A DNA stretch of 64,000 bases from contig NW_020946557.1 in NCBI RefSeq assembly GCF_900497805.2, positions 5,508,833 to 5,572,832 on the forward strand. Reading direction: 5' to 3'. Under the pieces are notes generated by a model, which worked only from the letters and a program-made list of their open reading frames with translations, searched no databases and was not told the origin of the DNA. Position numbers and translations under genes: made by a program. Shown one piece after another: positions 10,240 through 20,644 of this stretch. Source of the DNA: Vombatus ursinus. Taxonomy: Eukaryota > Chordata > Mammalia > Diprotodontia > Vombatidae. Positions within the stretch are counted from its first letter, which is position 1, and each line of letters opens with the position of its first letter.

Positions 10240-11148
10240 TCTTTGGGCTTCCAAGAGCAGAGGCAAGATAGTAGAGTAGAGGAAGCACTCAGCAGAGCTT
10301 TCCCAAAATATTCTCACCAACAACTTAAAATAACACCTCAAATCAAATTCTTGAGAGGCAGAGCCAACAAAAGGTCAAGGTGACACATTCTTTCAGCCTA
10401 AGACAACTTGGGAGATCAAGAAGGACATATGTGACATGATGGAGGAGGTTGGCCAAGAACCAAAGTGTATAGAGCATGAATGGTGGAAGTAGGTGGTGGT
10501 GACAGAAGCAGCAGCAGCAGTTTCAAGACCTCTCAAGCCAGAGGTAGTAAAAAGACCTAGAAAGTAGTCAGAAGGAGATTATAGGTGATCCCTTTTGCTA
10601 ACACTGGTCATAGGACTACGAGATGTTTGACAGCTCCACTGCCACTTCTGGGTCACAGTTCAAGGATGGAGAGGAGTATTTTCAGTCAAGAGGGAACAGT
10701 GGTAATGAGTGAAAGTATCTCTTTTGGTCACAAGAGATCAATGACCTGAGGAACAGTATCCTTTACAGTTCCAAGGGAGTAGGGGTCCTAAGAAGGAATA
10801 TTGATTGCAATGTCAAGGGATCAGGGGCCTTTCCTGGGTAAGGAACAAAGCACAGAGTGAAACATTCTATTTTTCACTTTTTCTTTCTTCCTTTTTTTTC
10901 CTCCTTTTCTTCTTTCCTTCTTTCTCTTTTCTTTTATTCATTTTTTTATTCAAGTCTTCTTGTACAAAATGACTAATATGGAAATGTTTGGCATGATTGC
11001 ACATGTATAACCTCTATCAGTGTGCTTACTGTTTCAGGGAAGGGAGAAGGGAGAGAGGAAAGGAGGAATAGAATTTGGAACTCAAAACTTAAAAAAGTTT
11101 AAAATTGTTTTAACATATAATTGGAAGAAAATATAAAATAATATATAC
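10240..11148 (+). mobile_element. L1-like element: 5' UTR joined directly to 3' UTR
   Basis: 10250-10862 resembles marsupial L1 5' UTR: 'agaggcaagatagtagag' (degraded 'aagatggcagag'), 'gcactcagcagagctttcc', 'cttaaaataacacctcaaatc', and a GC-richer remainder. At about 10863 it changes to CT-rich sequence, then the L1 3' UTR ('aaatgactaatatgg', 'gattgcacatgtataacc', 'gaatttggaactcaaaac') and an A-rich end. Neither ORF1 nor ORF2 is present between them. It is either an internally deleted copy or a nonautonomous L1 derivative. Confidence 0.65.
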
Positions 11149-11289
11149 TAAAAATAATACAAGTTAGAATAAAAATGATATCAGATTCATTTCACAATTA
11201 TGGATAGAGAGAGAATTTGTAACAAAACAAGGGATAGAGATAATAGTGAAAGATAAAGGAGATAATGTTGGCTACCTAACATTATAAAA

Positions 11290-11822
11290 AGCAGTATATG
11301 ATTTTGATGGAATACTGATGTGTTATAAAAAATGATGAGCAGGGTTATTTCAGAAAAAAAAACCTGAGAAGTTTTATATGAACTGATGTGGGGTGAAGTG
11401 AGTAGAACCAGGAGAACACTCTGTACAGTATCAGCAATATTATGATGATCAACTGTGAAACACTGTGAACAAGACAATGATCCAAGACAATTTCAAAGGA
11501 CTCATGATCAAAAAAGCTATCTACCTTTAGAGAGAAAACTGATGAACTCTGAGGTCAGATTGAAGCATATGTTTTCCACTTTATTTTTCTTGTTTGTGTG
11601 TTTTTTTTCTTTTACAACATGGTTAATATAGAAATATGCTTTGAATGACTTTACATGTATAATTGATATAATATTGCTTGCCTTCTCAAGGGGTGAAGGA
11701 GTGGTGGGATGCAGGGAGAGAATTTGGAACTCAAAATTTATAAAAAAATGAATGCCAAAACATTTAATGTAATTATAATTTAAGGTAAATATAATGAAAT
11801 ATTTAATGAAACAAATAAAAAA
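11290..11822 (+). repeat. L1 LINE, 3' end
   Basis: The ORF2 C-terminal nucleotide pattern ('ttataaaaaatgatgagc', 'tatatgaactgatg', 'agtgagtagaaccagg') is followed by the 3' UTR. That contains 'aactcatgatc'-type sequence, 'aacatggttaatatagaaat', 'gaatttggaactcaaaat' and an A-rich tail ending near 11822. 5'-truncated, lying directly behind the L1-like element ending at 11148. Confidence 0.8.
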
Positions 11823-11825
11823 GAT

Positions 11826-12185
11826 TAATGGCCTGGCCTTCAGACACCAAACCTGAGCAGTGCTTACTCCACATTCAAGTTATCTTCCATGTATATTTCA
11901 TTCTTTGTTGTATCAGGGTGAGTCAAAAGAGCTAGAAGGAGAGTGCAGTTATTCTTTCCATGAAGACCTAACCCCAAGTAGTTTCAGAACCAAAAGACTG
12001 GCCTGATCTTCCTGCTGACTCAATTCTTCCTTCTACATTCACAACAGCTCTGTGTATAGTCCCTTTTACTTTCATAGAGGCCACAATTAAAGTCTCATGA
12101 GCACAATTACAGCACCCCCTACAATTAGATTCTAGGAATCCAAGTTCTCCCTTCTCCAATTCATCCACAAAATTGTTAAATTACC
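11826..12185. other. Unassigned
   Basis: No repeat or gene recognised. The 66-residue minus-strand frame at 11968-12168 has no known domain. Confidence 0.3.
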
Positions 12186-12189
12186 TTTC

Positions 12190-12885
12190 TAAGGTTCTAT
12201 TCTGACCATATCACTTCCTCTTTCAAAAAATATCTTCAGTATTTTTTAACCTAAGGTCCATGAACTTTTTTTTAATAAGTGCTTTTCAATATTCTCGGTT
12301 TTCTTTATAATCCTATTTATTTTATTTTATGAATTTAATGTATTTTTCTATGAAGGCATTCATAGGCTTCAATAGACTTAAAAATGACTCCATGACACAC
12401 ACAAAATATTAATAACCCTAGCTCTAGGATGACGTTTAAAGCCCCTCTACAATCTAACTCCAAATTCCCTTTCTAGAATTATTCCATATGATCCCCTTTC
12501 ACACACTCTACATTCCGACTAAACTGGTTTACCAATTATTCCATGAACTTGACATTCTATCTCCTATCTCTTTCTATTCCCACTGGCTGTCTCCCATAGG
12601 AAATCATTTTCTCCTCATATCTATTTCTTAGAATGTTTAGTTTCCTTAAAAGGTTAGGTGAACTGTCACCTCCTTTATGAAACATTTCCTGATCCCCCTA
12701 GGTGTTAACACTCTCCCTCTCCTCAAGTCATCTTGTATTTAATTATTTTTTGCAGAAATTTTATCACCCTCCTAGTGAGTTCCTTTAGGGCAAGGTCTGT
12801 TTGGGTTGTTTTTGAATACCAAGGGATGAGTACAATTTCTTTATCTAGTGGGTGCTTCATAAATATTAATGAATCAAGCAGAATA
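12190..12885 (+). repeat. L2 LINE, 3' region, split by a MITE
   Basis: L2 order is preserved: 'taaagcccctctacaatc', 'cactggctgtctcccat', 'gaactgtcacctcctttatg', 'catttcctgatcccc', 'gggtgcttcataaatatt'. The upstream part, to 'aatatcttcag', precedes a hAT-like insertion and the L2 continues at about 12421 with 'ctctaggatgacg'. Confidence 0.8.
12237..12420. mobile_element. hAT-like MITE inside L2
   Basis: The ends are 'cagtattttttaacc' and 'aatattaataacccta'. The inner blocks are 'aaggtccatgaactt' near the left end and 'ggcttcaatagactt' with 'gactccatgacacac' near the right end. They match a common nonautonomous element with 'caggggttcttaacct' termini. No clean 8-bp duplication remains. Confidence 0.55.
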
Positions 12886-13490
12886 TGAATCCACAGGTGT
12901 CATCAGGAGAGAGATTGTTCAATAACACAGGAAGGAGAGAAAAGGAGTGGCAGTTATTGGCTCCCTGCTGACAGATATTAATGTAGCTATTTCTTGGTAT
13001 GATATGAATAATAGAGAGGTCTGCTGTCTCATTGGAGCATGCGTCTATATTTAAACAGTGGGGAGTCTAAGTTCAGGATCTTGGAGAACACCATGGTAAT
13101 GAGAGCAACATAGCCACAAATAATGCTATTAAAGCAATAGGAAAGATAAGTAGGTGGGAGCTTATACTTCTAAAAGCAGGTGGATGCCCTCCTAACCTCG
13201 CTGTGGAACAGGCTGAACAGATGAGGAGTTCTATGCATCATGGATTTTATCTGAGAAGAAGTCTCCCTGAGATAGGCTTGAGTAATATTTTATAGTAAAT
13301 TAAGACTATTATGAATATCCTGGGTCACTAAAAGTCTTTTTCACAATAGACATCACCCCATATTTTAGCACTTGGGTGTTACATAACACATTAAGACAAA
13401 TAAGTAATTACTATGACTAGGTCTACACAAGGATCAGTATCAGGCTAAAATGAATAGAGTTCCTGTCTTTACATAAATAATATCTCATAG
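12886..13490. other. Unassigned
   Basis: No gene and no repeat family that I can support. Confidence 0.3.
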
Positions 13491-13499
13491 AATTCCTCA

Positions 13500-15545
13500 T
13501 TAATTATTTGAGGAAAACTTTTAGATATTTATGCCATGTGAAAAATATACTGACTTTGGGTGATCATGTGAAGATAAATGATACTTCTAAAATGAATCTA
13601 AAAGTACTGCTAAAGATTACAAATCCCTGGGAAAATAAAATAAAATTAGGTTTCACAAGAGATGAAGAGGAAATAAATGTTAAAAATTATTATGCCACAT
13701 CATATTCCAACAAAGCAAAAAAATGAAATTATTTGATCAGGCCCACACAACCTGTGGGCTGCTTATGGCCACTGGGCTGCTTGCAAACAAAGGCTTTTGG
13801 GTGGCCCATCAAAATTACAGAGGAAAATATCTTTTGTATGCAGCGGAAATCCTTTGGCAAGCAACCCATCGGCTGTAAGTGGACTGTGGGCTGCAGGTTG
13901 TACAGGTCTAAAATTGATGACTATTTATAGAAATATCAAATGTCCAAATTAACAGATTAAGAAATAAGGGATTTAAACAATAACATCTCAGAAAGATAAA
14001 TTAGACAAGCCATAATAAATTCTTAAAGAAAAAGCCTAGGTACCAATTTACTTACAAGTGAATTCTATAAAAACAATAAAAAAACAAGTAATATTTATAT
14101 TAAATAAATTATTGGCAAAATAGAGAAGGAAAGCACATTATTAAATGTCTTCAAGGAAATAAAAATGGTCCTATTTCCCAGACCAGGAGAGATAAAACAG
14201 AAAAAGAAACTATAGACCAATATCATGAATGAATATTGATACATTAATAAGATTATTGATCATGGTCAGATTAATGTCTATCAGTAATGCAGAGATGATT
14301 CAATATTAGAAAATATATGTAAAGAAAAATACATTTAATATGTGTAAAACATTTAACAAACTAACAAATTTCATAAATATTAGTTATAATTATAGAACAC
14401 AGTAATAAAGCAATAAAATAACATGATAATGATCATATGAATATATGAAGAAAAAATTAACAAAGTACAGAACTTCTTCAATAAAAATACTGAAATGCAT
14501 AACAATAAATAAAGACCTTTCCTTATTATGATAAACAATAACTTATCAAAGAACAAGAGCTAGCTGATTTGTAATCAAAAAATACTAGAAGCACAAAGCA
14601 ATGATTTCCATTGTCATCACTATTATTTGATGCAGTTCTAGAAATACTATCCATAGCAATAAAATAACAAAAAGAAATAGAAGAAATAATCATAAGCAAA
14701 AAGAGTCAACTTTATTTCTATTTATAGATGATATGATAGTTTAATGAGAGAATCTTAGAGATTAAGTGGAAAAAAATAATTGATACAATAATATCAGCAA
14801 AGTTGTTTGATGGAAATGACCCACAAACATCATCAACCTTTATAAATATTGATAACAAAACTCACAATGAGATAGAGAAATTCATTCAAAATATCTACAA
14901 TATCTACATATTATCTGGGAATTAATCAATCAAGATGCACTCAGGTCGCTTACGTGGAGTGAACTCAAAAGAGCTAGCACATGTTTATCTTACTCTGAGG
15001 AAAAGGATCCATAGGTACCAAAATATTTATAGTAACTATTTGTGTGTACTTTTGGCAAGTAACTGGAAACTAAGGTGTCACCCATAAATATGGGAACGTT
15101 TGACCAAATTATGACATATACTTATAATGGAGGTCTATTGTACCTCACAAAATTATTACAGGGAAACCTGAAGAGACACTGATGAACTGATGCAGAGTAA
15201 ATGTGAACAAAACCAACACTTTAAAATAACACTTTAAAACACTTTAAAAATAACAACACTTTAAAAAAAATCACTTTGAAAGACTTAAGAAAACTGATCA
15301 AAACCAATGACCACTCATGATTCCAGAGGACTTATGATAAAGTATAATAACCACCTCCTGACAGAGTTGATGGCCTCAAGGTACAAAATGAGGCACACAT
15401 TTTTGGACATGGACAATGAGGAAATTTGTTTTCTTTTACTGTGAATATTTCTTACAAGGATTTTCTTTTTTTTTCCACCAATGGAAAGGAGAGGAAGAAG
15501 GTAAAAAATAGTTTTTTATTCATTAAATAATTAAAAGAGAAAAAA
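13500..15545 (+). repeat. Old L1 LINE (ORF2 to 3' end), split by a MITE
   Basis: The nucleotide order follows L1 ORF2. The inter-domain region ('gatgaagaggaaataaat', 'aaaattattatgcc') comes first. After the MITE comes 'aattgatgactatttatag' with 'aagccataataaattc', then the RT core ('tttatagatgatatgatag' near 14720, the FADD block), the C-terminus near 15020-15200 ('agtaactggaaactaagg', 'gatgaactgatgcagag') and a 3' UTR. It is heavily mutated with no long frame. It differs from the L1s at 48.7-54.9 kb and looks older. Confidence 0.8.
13738..13910. mobile_element. hAT-like MITE (173 bp) inserted in an L1
   Basis: The left end 'caggcccacacaacc' pairs with the inverted right end, read on the reverse strand as 'tagacctgtacaacc'. 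The inverted similarity continues for about 60 bp ('gggctgcttgcaaacaaag' against 'gggttgcttgccaaagg'). The flanks are 'tatttgat' (13730-13737) and 'aaattgat' (13911-13918), an 8-bp duplication matching at 6 of 8 positions. L1 sequence resumes exactly across the site. The open frame at 13733-13930 is incidental. Confidence 0.8.
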
Positions 15546-15599
15546 AGGCAATGAACAGCAAAACATTCTTTAGATCAATGTCCGTGAAATACTTTCTCT

Positions 15600-16110
15600 T
15601 TTTCCTCAACCACCTATGAATCAGGTCTCATTAATGCCTAATTAATCATCTCAGTTCACAACATTCCTTTTCCCACCACAATGTCCTGGCACAGGCCATG
15701 CTCAATGCCTTAAATGATCTCTAATTCCTCTCCACATTTTCTAAGCCCTACCTCCCTTAAAGACCATCTTTGAGTGCCACCTTCAACAAGGGGCCTTTCC
15801 TGAATTCCCCCCATTGTTAATGCTCACTCACTCTAAAATTACCTTATATTTATGTTATATATACTTTGTACAGAAGGAAATGCCAAAACACTGCAGTATC
15901 TTTGCCAAGAAAACTCCAAATGGAATCATGAAGAGTTGGACGGGACTGAAATGACTGAACAACAGCATGATTTGTATTAACTCATGCACATTGTTTTCCT
16001 TCAGTAAGCTCATTGAGGACAGAGACTGCTTCATTTTTGCCTTTTTATCCCCAGTGTCTATGTAGTATTTACCATATAGTAACACAATAAATGCTTGTTG
16101 AAATTAATTG
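15600..16110 (+). repeat. L2 LINE, 3' end, holding an RTE-type tail fragment
   Basis: The left part, 'ctaagccctacctccc' through 'ggcctttcctgaattcc' to 'tatatactttgtaca', is L2. It continues after the insert with 'agtaagctcattgagg', 'tttttatccccagtg' and 'acaataaatgcttgttg', the canonical L2 end. Confidence 0.85.
15873..15969 (+). mobile_element. RTE-type or MAR1 3' tail inserted in L2
   Basis: About 97 bp match only the shared 3' end of MAR1 and RTE: 'ggaaatgccaaaacactgc', 'agtatctttgccaag', 'atggaatcatgaagagt', 'gactgaacaacag'. There is no SINE head, so it is a severely 5'-truncated insertion. The tail alone cannot say which parent it came from. Confidence 0.8.
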
Positions 16111-16314
16111 AACTGAATGGAGAAAGGTGAGGATGAATTTAAAAACCACAAGTCCTAACGCTTACTTTGTTTCCATTCTATAACTAGCTCATCAAAAAGC
16201 CTGAGGAGTTCTAATTTGTATTCCCCACATCCGTACACTGACTACTTCCACAAAGACAATTATCCAAATTTACCAAATGTACTGAGTTTGACACATTTCA
16301 CATACCAACAAGGT

Positions 16315-17555
16315 TATAATTAAGATTCTGCACATAGGCTTCCGCAATATGGCAACTGAGAATTATCAGAAAAGCAGGCTGGTTTTAAAAGAGGCAGAGA
16401 AATTAGAGACCAAATTGTCAACTTTCAGTGGATTATGAGAAAACAAGGAAATTCCAGAAAAAAAAAATCTACTTCTGCTTCATCTACTACACTAAAGATT
16501 TCATGTGAATTACAACAAATTGTAGCAAGTCCTTAAAGAGATAGGAGAACCAGATCATCTTACTTATCTCCTAAGTAATCTGTATGCAGGCCAAGAAGCA
16601 AGAGCTAGAATTGAAAATGGAACAACTGATTGATTTAAGATTGGAAAAGAAGTATGACAAAGTTGTATATTGTCACCTTATTTATTTAACTTATATCCAG
16701 AGTACATCATGTGAAATGTCAGGCTGGATGAATCAAAAGGTGGCTAGGAGAAATATCAATAATCTCAGATATGCAAATAATACCATTCTGTATTAAAAAA
16801 GTAAGGAGGAATCAATAAGCTTTTTAAGGAGGATGAAAGAGGAAAGTGGTTTGAAGCTTAAAATAAAAAAAAAAACCTAAAATCTTGGTTAGTGGTCCCA
16901 TCACTTCTTGGTAAATCCTGATCCCATCGCTTCTTGGTAAATAGAGAAAAAAAGAAATGGAAGCAGTGTCAGATTTTATATTCTTGAGCTTAAAGATCAC
17001 TGCAAACAGTGACTGGCACCCCCCCCCAAAAAAAAACTTGCTGCTTGGAAGGAAAACTATGGCAAATCTGGATAGCATACTAAAATGCAGAGATATCACC
17101 TTGCCAACAAAGATCAATATGGTCAAAGCTATGGTTTGTCCATTAGCAGAGGATGGCCATGAGAGTTGAATGCTGAGTGTCACAGAATTAATGCTTTCAA
17201 ATTATGGTGCTGTAGAAGACTTGTGAGAGTCCCTTGGACAGCAAGGAGGTAAAATCAGTCAATACTTCAAGAAATTAAATCAGATTTTCATTGGAAGGTC
17301 AAGTACTGAAAGTGAAGTTTAGGTATTTTTGGCAATTTAATGAGAAGGCAGGATTCACTGGAAAATTCTCTGATGTTGGGAAAGATTGAAGGTAAAAGGA
17401 AAAGGGGATGACAGAGGATGAGATAGATAATATCATAGAAACAACAAACATGAACTTGGAAAGACTTCAAGAGATAGCAGAGGATAGAATGCCCTGGCAT
17501 GCTACAGTCTATAGGGGTCACAAGGAGTCAGACACAAATGAATAACAGCAGCAAA
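16315..17555 (+). mobile_element. RTE (BovB-like) LINE, 5'-truncated
   Basis: This resembles RTE/BovB reverse transcriptase sequence. Recognisable pieces in order are the nucleotide motif 'caggctggttttaaaagagg', then 'RRNINNLRYANNTILY' near 16750-16796, then 'EAVSDFIFLSLKITANSDW' (16957 on). Next come 'LLGRKTMANLDSILKCRDIT' and 'INMVKAMVCPLAEDGHES' to 17169. The 3' end 'ctacagtctataggggtc' with 'aggagtcagacacaaatg' is the RTE tail. In the RT active site the usual YADD reads YANN, so catalysis would be lost. Several stops and shifts separate the pieces. The endonuclease is missing. Confidence 0.88.
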
Positions 17556-17561
17556 TTGAAT

Positions 17562-17850
17562 TTGAAAGTAGTTAGGTGGTGCAGTGGCTAGAGTGCTGGG
17601 TCTGGAATCAGAAAGACTGATCTTGAATTTAAGTCTGGCCTCAGACACTTATGAACTGTGTGACCCTGGGGAAGTCATTTAACTTTCTTTGCCTCAGTTT
17701 TCTCATTTGTAATGAGCTGCAGAAGGAAATAATAAATCACTCCAGTGTCTTTGCTGAGAAAACCCCAAATTGGATCATGAAGAGTCAGACACAACTGAAA
17801 CAACTCAACAACAACAACAACAAAAACAACAGTAACAACAACAGTAATAA
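17562..17850 (+). mobile_element. MAR1 SINE, near complete
   Basis: The head 'gttaggtggtgcagtgg' is followed by the CORE ('gacacttatgaactgtgtg', 'tttgcctcagttttctc') and the RTE-type tail ('actccagtgtctttgctg', 'gtcagacacaactgaaac'), ending in (CAA)n. It starts within about 10 bp of the end of the RTE LINE, in the same orientation. Confidence 0.88.
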
Positions 17851-17854
17851 CAAT

Positions 17855-18830
17855 ATTGAGTTTGCAATCCTAATGCATGGAAATAATACATCCTCCAAGG
17901 TAAGCTTTAAAAAAAGAAAAAAAAGTTCCTTTTGCATTTGTCATGTACTGGTAAGTCAATTTGCTAATTCTGATGGCAATATTTTTTTTTTAAATCAAAA
18001 TGTTTAAATTTGGTAAAAAAAAATCCTTGATGATATGTTTGGAGACATGCTACTTCATTTAGGTAGTTTGAGTTTAATCATTAAAACCTTGCAAAATTTT
18101 ATATTTTCATAATGTATTTAGCTGAGAATTTGATAAAAATGCCTCAGTGTCAGGAATAATTAGAATTGTTCAAAGCAAAATGACTGTCTCATAAAAGATT
18201 AAGAATTTATCCTTTTTGATATGGTATACTTATTCCTTGTCACACTGATTAGGATACTCATGAACAGGGTGCTCAACCATGACCTGAGTACAATTCCATT
18301 TGAATGGTCCAGCACCTTTTCTTCCTGTGTGTAGAATACTGAAGGTTCAGAAAGGTGCTATTCAGATATGCATCATTTGATCTTTTTTTCGTCATTATTC
18401 CCTAAATACTGCTATTAAGGGATAAGAAGTGAGTAAGACTCAGTCTCAGGGTTTGAAGGACAGAGAAGCACCAGTCTCTGCCATAACAGGCACTTTCTCC
18501 CTACTTCTTCAAATGTAGGCTTCCCCTCAATCTTCCAGAGCTGCATAGTCAGGCATACCTTCATTCACCCACTCACTGTTATGCTCTGTTCTCAACTTCC
18601 ACAACTACTTAGTCACTGCTACCCTTCCATCTTTTCCCCCAGTGTCAACATTCAGAGATTCTCACTGCCTAACCAAATTTGGTAACCAATGCCAAAAGAA
18701 TACCTAATGCACCTTAACTGGACTGGGCAAAAATTATAGTCGCTGACAACTCAGAGACTCACCATCTTCTATGCATAAGTGTCTGATTTTCAATCTAGTC
18801 ATTTCCAAAGGCTAGCATACCTGTCAGTGG
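17855..18830. other. Unassigned
   Basis: No gene or named repeat. Composition is ordinary, with A/T runs near 17905 and 17980. Confidence 0.3.
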
Positions 18831-18835
18831 GAGTG

Positions 18836-18932
18836 TTCAGAGGCTGGAGGACCACCTGTCAGGGATATCCTATGGAAGAATCTTGCTTCAGGTGAGAGTG
18901 TGATGGGATAAACTTTAAATCAGTTTCCATTT
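18836..18932 (+). repeat. L3/CR1 LINE, 3' end fragment
   Basis: 'gaggctggaggaccacc', 'tgtcagggatatcctatgg' and 'aatcttgcttcaggtg' match the CR1/L3 terminal coding and UTR region. Confidence 0.7.
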
Positions 18933-19119
18933 CCAAATTTTGTGATGCAAAAGTACACTCATGGACCTCATCTTAAAAACAGATTTTCTTGAAAAACAAC
19001 ATTTTAGCATTTTCCTTAAAATAACATTAAATTCTCTCACCGGGCTATTTAGAAATTGAAGCTAAAAACAACAGAAAATAGAACTGGAACTTTGGTAGAA
19101 CTTTAAATTCTTAGAAGTA

Positions 19120-19440
19120 TTCAAAACTGTAAGGGAATTAAGAGTTCACCTAGAACAATTATTTATTTTACAGATGGAAACTGTGCCTCAAGGGAGTCAA
19201 GAAACTTGCTCAGGGGTGGGGAACCTACAGCCTGGAGGTCACATGTGGCCCTCTAGGTCCTCAAGTGTGGCCCTTTGACTGAATCCAAGCTTGCAGTCAA
19301 AGGGCCACACCTGAGGACCTAGAGGGCCACATGTGGCTTTGAGGCTGCAGGTTCCCCAACCCTGGACTTGCCTAATGCTATACTCAGTTAATGGTTGAGT
19401 CAGAAGGCTGCTGACTGCAGGTCCCTCCACTGTTCTTTCT
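19120..19440 (-). repeat. MIR/MIR3 SINE split by a palindromic MITE
   Basis: Left of the MITE, 'tattttacagatggaaactg' and 'gggagtcaagaaacttgc' fit reverse-complement MIR. Right of it, 'acttgcctaatgctata', 'atggttgagtcagaagg' and 'ctgactgcaggtc' continue the same SINE. Confidence 0.7.
19211..19364. mobile_element. Palindromic hAT-like MITE (154 bp)
   Basis: The element reads 'caggggtggggaacctac' at one end and the inverse 'gcaggttccccaaccctg' at the other. The arms stay complementary for about 70 bp ('cacatgtggccctctagg', 'tggccctttgactg') around a short loop near 19285-19295, so the whole copy can fold back. The 8-bp flanks 'aacttgct' (19203-19210) and 'gacttgcc' (19365-19372) match at 6 positions and differ by two transitions. 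The 63-residue frame across it is incidental. Confidence 0.85.
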
Positions 19441-19552
19441 GATATAACCTAATGTATGAAATTATTGAAAATACCATACTGAATAATGTTTCTGAAGAAT
19501 GTCACTTTAGACTGTCATCTTTTCTAGGTGACCTACATTTTATTTTACAAGG

Positions 19553-19594
<42 letters not shown>

Positions 19595-19720
19595 ATATAT
19601 ATATATACACACACATATATACATATATACATACATATACATATATGTTTTGTTTGTATATGTGTGTGTGCACTTGCATATGTATGTGTGCATATTTATT
19701 TGTGTGTTTTCCTAGCTAAA
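19553..19720. repeat. Compound microsatellite (TC)n(TA)n(CA/TG)n
   Basis: An uninterrupted CT run of about 36 bp (19555-19590) passes into TA and then mixed tg/ta repeats. Three open frames across it (Ser-Leu, Arg-Glu and Tyr-Ile repeats) are translations of the microsatellite. Confidence 0.95.
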
Positions 19721-20410
19721 TACTTTTCTCCTGATTGATTGGTTAGAGTAAATTATCTTTTCCCTACTTATGGAAAGCATCAGCCTTCCATGTTTTTAAA
19801 TTGCCTTGAAGGACTGGTCTACATCTAACAAATATCATTAGGTTTGACTCTTACAGCCCCAATAATTGAATGAAACATTTCTGGTCTTATACATTGCTAA
19901 CAACCCTTACTTTAGTGAGTACATGTGAAGTGAAGCTAATGTAACAAGAACATACATGTCATTTGATAAAATTAATGAGTTCATCCCATCCTCATAATAG
20001 CTTTGTATATTTCCTATTGCTTAGTGAATCTCTAAGATAATGTGTTGTTTTTGTCTTCTCCCAGCCTCCATCTCATCATGTTCCACACTTGAAGAGAGTA
20101 GTTAGTTATCTTTTGGCAAAGATAAATATGAGAACAAGTTTAATACCATGTATTTGCAATAGTTACAAGTCAAATGATTATGACTATAATTCCATATTAT
20201 GGACAGGGTGGTTGAAATTCAATATGAATAGCATTCATCTCTTCCTGGATAATGCTGCTAGAACCATTACCATGGCCATCTGACACAATGCAATTTTTGA
20301 CACAAACATAAATAAGAAATCTACATGAGCTTTTGCTGTGAAATGCTAATAATCATTGTCAGGAAAAAGGATTACTTTGAAATTAAATTTGAAAGGAAAA
20401 GCCAAAGTAG
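19721..20410. other. Unassigned
   Basis: No repeat or gene recognised. The 64-residue frame at 20089-20283 shows no domain. Confidence 0.3.
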
Positions 20411-20415
20411 TATGA

Positions 20416-20640
20416 TAGGCAGCAGGTGGGATTGGATTTGAAGGCCTATGGCTTCTGATCCTAACCATGGCAATAATGATGAGGACTCTGGGAAAATCAT
20501 CTCACTTCTTCAATATCTATCTTCATAACCTGGGTGAAACAGCATTAACTTGGCACATGGTATATTTGTGAGAATTTTTTAAAAAGAGGAATGGCAAAGC
20601 ACTTTGCCAATAAAATGATATACATTATGCAGTTGCAATA
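20416..20640 (+). repeat. THER1/MIR SINE, degraded
   Basis: 'gataggcagcaggtgggatt', 'gggaaaatcatctcacttc', 'cataacctgggtgaaac' and 'ggcaaagcactttgcc' follow the MIR layout at low identity. Confidence 0.55.
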
Positions 20641-20644
20641 TTCA

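Noticed and set aside
13733-13930. 65-residue frame with regularly spaced Gly-Cys-Trp, suggestive of a small cysteine-rich peptide
   Set aside because: It coincides exactly with a hAT-like MITE, including its inverted ends.
17651-18007. 118-residue frame with an Asn-rich run, resembling a low-complexity protein
   Set aside because: The Asn run is the (CAA)n tail of a MAR1 SINE, and the upstream part is the SINE body.
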